Under the pieces are notes generated by a model, which was not told where the DNA came from, did no database searches, and was given only the letters and a program-made list of their open reading frames with translations. Shown here one piece after another: positions 63,201-64,000 of a DNA stretch of 64,000 nt. The first letter of the stretch is position 1. Every line of letters begins with the position of its first letter. The DNA comes from Hydractinia symbiolongicarpus (lineage: Eukaryota; Cnidaria; Hydrozoa; Anthoathecata; Hydractiniidae): NCBI RefSeq assembly GCF_029227915.1, contig NC_079876.1, positions 34,641,828 to 34,705,827 of the forward strand. Direction: 5' to 3'. A program made the position numbers and the translations under genes.

Positions 63201-64000
63201 ATGTTGGTACGAATATGTGATTCAACCGTTGTAACTCAAATGGATTGATACAGTTAGAAAGTCAATGAAATGTAGTTTTTGAAACTGTCGCTACTTCTTC
63301 AGCGCGCGATAACGGATAGGATTGGTCCCACAGTAAAGAACGAGTTATTTATCTAAATTTTTAAATGAAGCGCTACCACAACGCCCAGTTTAATCGCTGA
63401 TTTCCGGCAATCATTTCAAATTAAGAAGAATGTTATTTCTTGGAGTCCAATTGTCTCACCTTCACATTTATAAGGTCACAGTCCATAATCAGTTCAATTA
63501 AGTCTCACAGTCAATTGTTTCACTGTTAAAAGCCATACAACTTAGTAATACCGGAAAAATATCGCTAAATACATGTTGGTACGAATATGTGACTCAACCG
63601 TTATAACTCAAACGGATTGATACAGTTAGAAAGTCAATGAAATGTAGTTTTTGAAACTGTCGCTACTTCTTCAGCGCGCGATAACGGATAGGATTGGTCC
63701 CACAGTAAAGAACGAGTTATTTATCTAAATTTTTAAATGAAGCGCTACCACAACGCCCAGTTTAATCGCTGATTTCCGGCAATCATTTCAAATTAAGAAG
63801 AATGTTATTTCTTGGAGTCCAATTGTCTCACCTTCACATTTATAAGGTCACAGTCCATAGTCAGTTCAATTAAGTCTCACAGTCAATCATTTCACTGTTA
63901 AAAGCCATACAACTTAGTAATACCGGAAAAATATCGCTAAATACATGTTGGTACGAATATGTGACTCAACCGTTGTAACTCAAACGGATTGATACAGTTA
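63200..64000. repeat. Start of a repeated 12-monomer (4,462-bp) super-unit
   Basis: From gtgattcaaccgttg (63217) the sequence follows 58755 onward at an offset of 4,462 bp, equal to 12 monomers. Shared rare markers: gtgattcaacc with ctcaaatggattg, agtcaattgtttcac (59048 and 63510), accgttataactc (59137 and 63599), and tccatagtcagttc followed by caatcatttcac (59392 and 63854). The nearer tetramer copy at 60.2 kb lacks gtgattc and caattg, so the source resembles the farther copy. The window ends within this unit, so its full length cannot be seen. Confidence 0.8.

Larger units (their letters stand above)
1..64000. repeat. Satellite DNA array, ~373-bp monomer, about 172 head-to-tail copies
   Basis: The whole window is one tandem repeat. 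The landmark agcgcgcg recurs at 21, 395, 768, 1141, 1514, 1887, 2260, 2633, 3006, 3379 and 3752, that is every 373-374 bases, and continues to the end of the window. Every copy has the same orientation, and I see no insertion, inversion or unique spacer. No coding gene, tRNA, rRNA, transposon or CRISPR array is present. Arrays of this length with nested higher-order repeats are typical of eukaryotic heterochromatin near centromeres or chromosome ends; which of these applies here cannot be told from sequence. I do not recognise the monomer as a named satellite. The landmark monomers do not match the Drosophila 1.688 satellite as I remember it, but a database search would be needed to settle its identity. 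Confidence 0.98.
54461..64000. repeat. Family-2 satellite domain, 372-bp monomer
   Basis: About 26 monomers with linked diagnostic sequence: cacaacgcccagtttaatcg, gatttccggcaatcatttc, cacatttataagg, cagtccataatcag, aagtctcacagtc, aaaagccatacaactta, aataccggaaaaatatc and gattgatacagttag. The unit is 372 bp (attggtccc at 58859, 59231, 59603) because of one base lost in the ctcactttcac stretch. It keeps the family-1 conserved boxes: agcgcgcgataacgg, aagaagaatg...gtctc, and ccgttgtaactcaaacgg. No gene, RNA or mobile element is seen. Confidence 0.92.

Noticed and set aside
1-64000. CRISPR array
   Set aside because: The repeat unit is ~373 bp and directly abuts the next one, with no short repeats separated by unique spacers; the sequence is eukaryotic-type satellite.
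1-64000. Ribosomal spacer subrepeats or another gene-linked repeat
   Set aside because: No rRNA, histone or snRNA gene sequence appears anywhere in 64 kb, and spacer arrays are normally interrupted by the genes at far shorter intervals.
1-64000. Telomeric repeats or simple-sequence tracts
   Set aside because: No tandem 5-8 bp telomere motif and no microsatellite longer than short A or T runs was seen.

Overview
The window is one uninterrupted block of satellite DNA. A monomer of about 373 bp (372 bp in the last ~9.5 kb) is repeated head-to-tail about 172 times from base 1 to base 64000. All copies have the same orientation, and there is no unrelated sequence, transposon, gene or unique spacer between them. 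No reading frame is worth calling; the longest open frames are accidents of the repeat. This is almost certainly heterochromatin (pericentromeric, centromeric or subtelomeric) of a eukaryote. I cannot name the species. A hand count of one monomer (768-1140) gives about 37% G+C and 16 CpG, so CpG is not depleted. That argues against heavy germline CpG methylation and leans towards an invertebrate or another weakly methylated lineage (inference).

Layout. Most of 1-52.9 kb is monomer family 1 (373 bp, with 374-bp and 366-bp variants). It is built of nested higher-order repeats (HORs), blocks of several distinguishable monomers copied together:
- trimer of 1,119 bp, four near-identical copies, ~165-4640
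- pentamer offset of 1,858 bp, ~4115-7300
- heptamer offset of 2,597 bp, ~7670-12164
- a mosaic stretch, then a re-start of the first module at 14500
- pentamer of 1,865 bp, two copies, ~16304-20034
- a long mosaic, ~20-27.5 kb
- heptamer of 2,613 bp, two copies, ~27480-32706
- hexamer of 2,232 bp, two copies, ~31785-36245
- trimer/dimer series of 1,118/745/1,118 bp, ~39574-42554
- tetramer of 1,492 bp, two copies, ~46765-49756

From ~52.9 to 54.5 kb the array changes to family 2 (372 bp), which fills the rest. Family 2 has its own HORs: dimer/trimer (743/1,115 bp), tetramer of 1,488 bp (two copies), trimer of 1,115 bp, and a return at 63.2 kb to sequence seen 4,462 bp (12 monomers) earlier.

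How it works together. The sequence records repeated unequal exchange. Chimeric monomers sit at HOR junctions, and several breakpoints fall in the same conserved mid-monomer segment (about monomer positions 119-157, counting from the agcgcgcg box). Isolated family-2 half-monomers inside family 1 (22.1, 44.5 and 46.3 kb) suggest conversion or exchange between distant parts of the array. Within the monomer I see a CpG-rich box, a strongly conserved box with a small dyad, an alternating inverted CCGTT/AACGG/CCGTT cluster, and hints of descent from a ~170-180 bp dimer. All coordinates of HOR edges are by eye and are uncertain by tens of bases.
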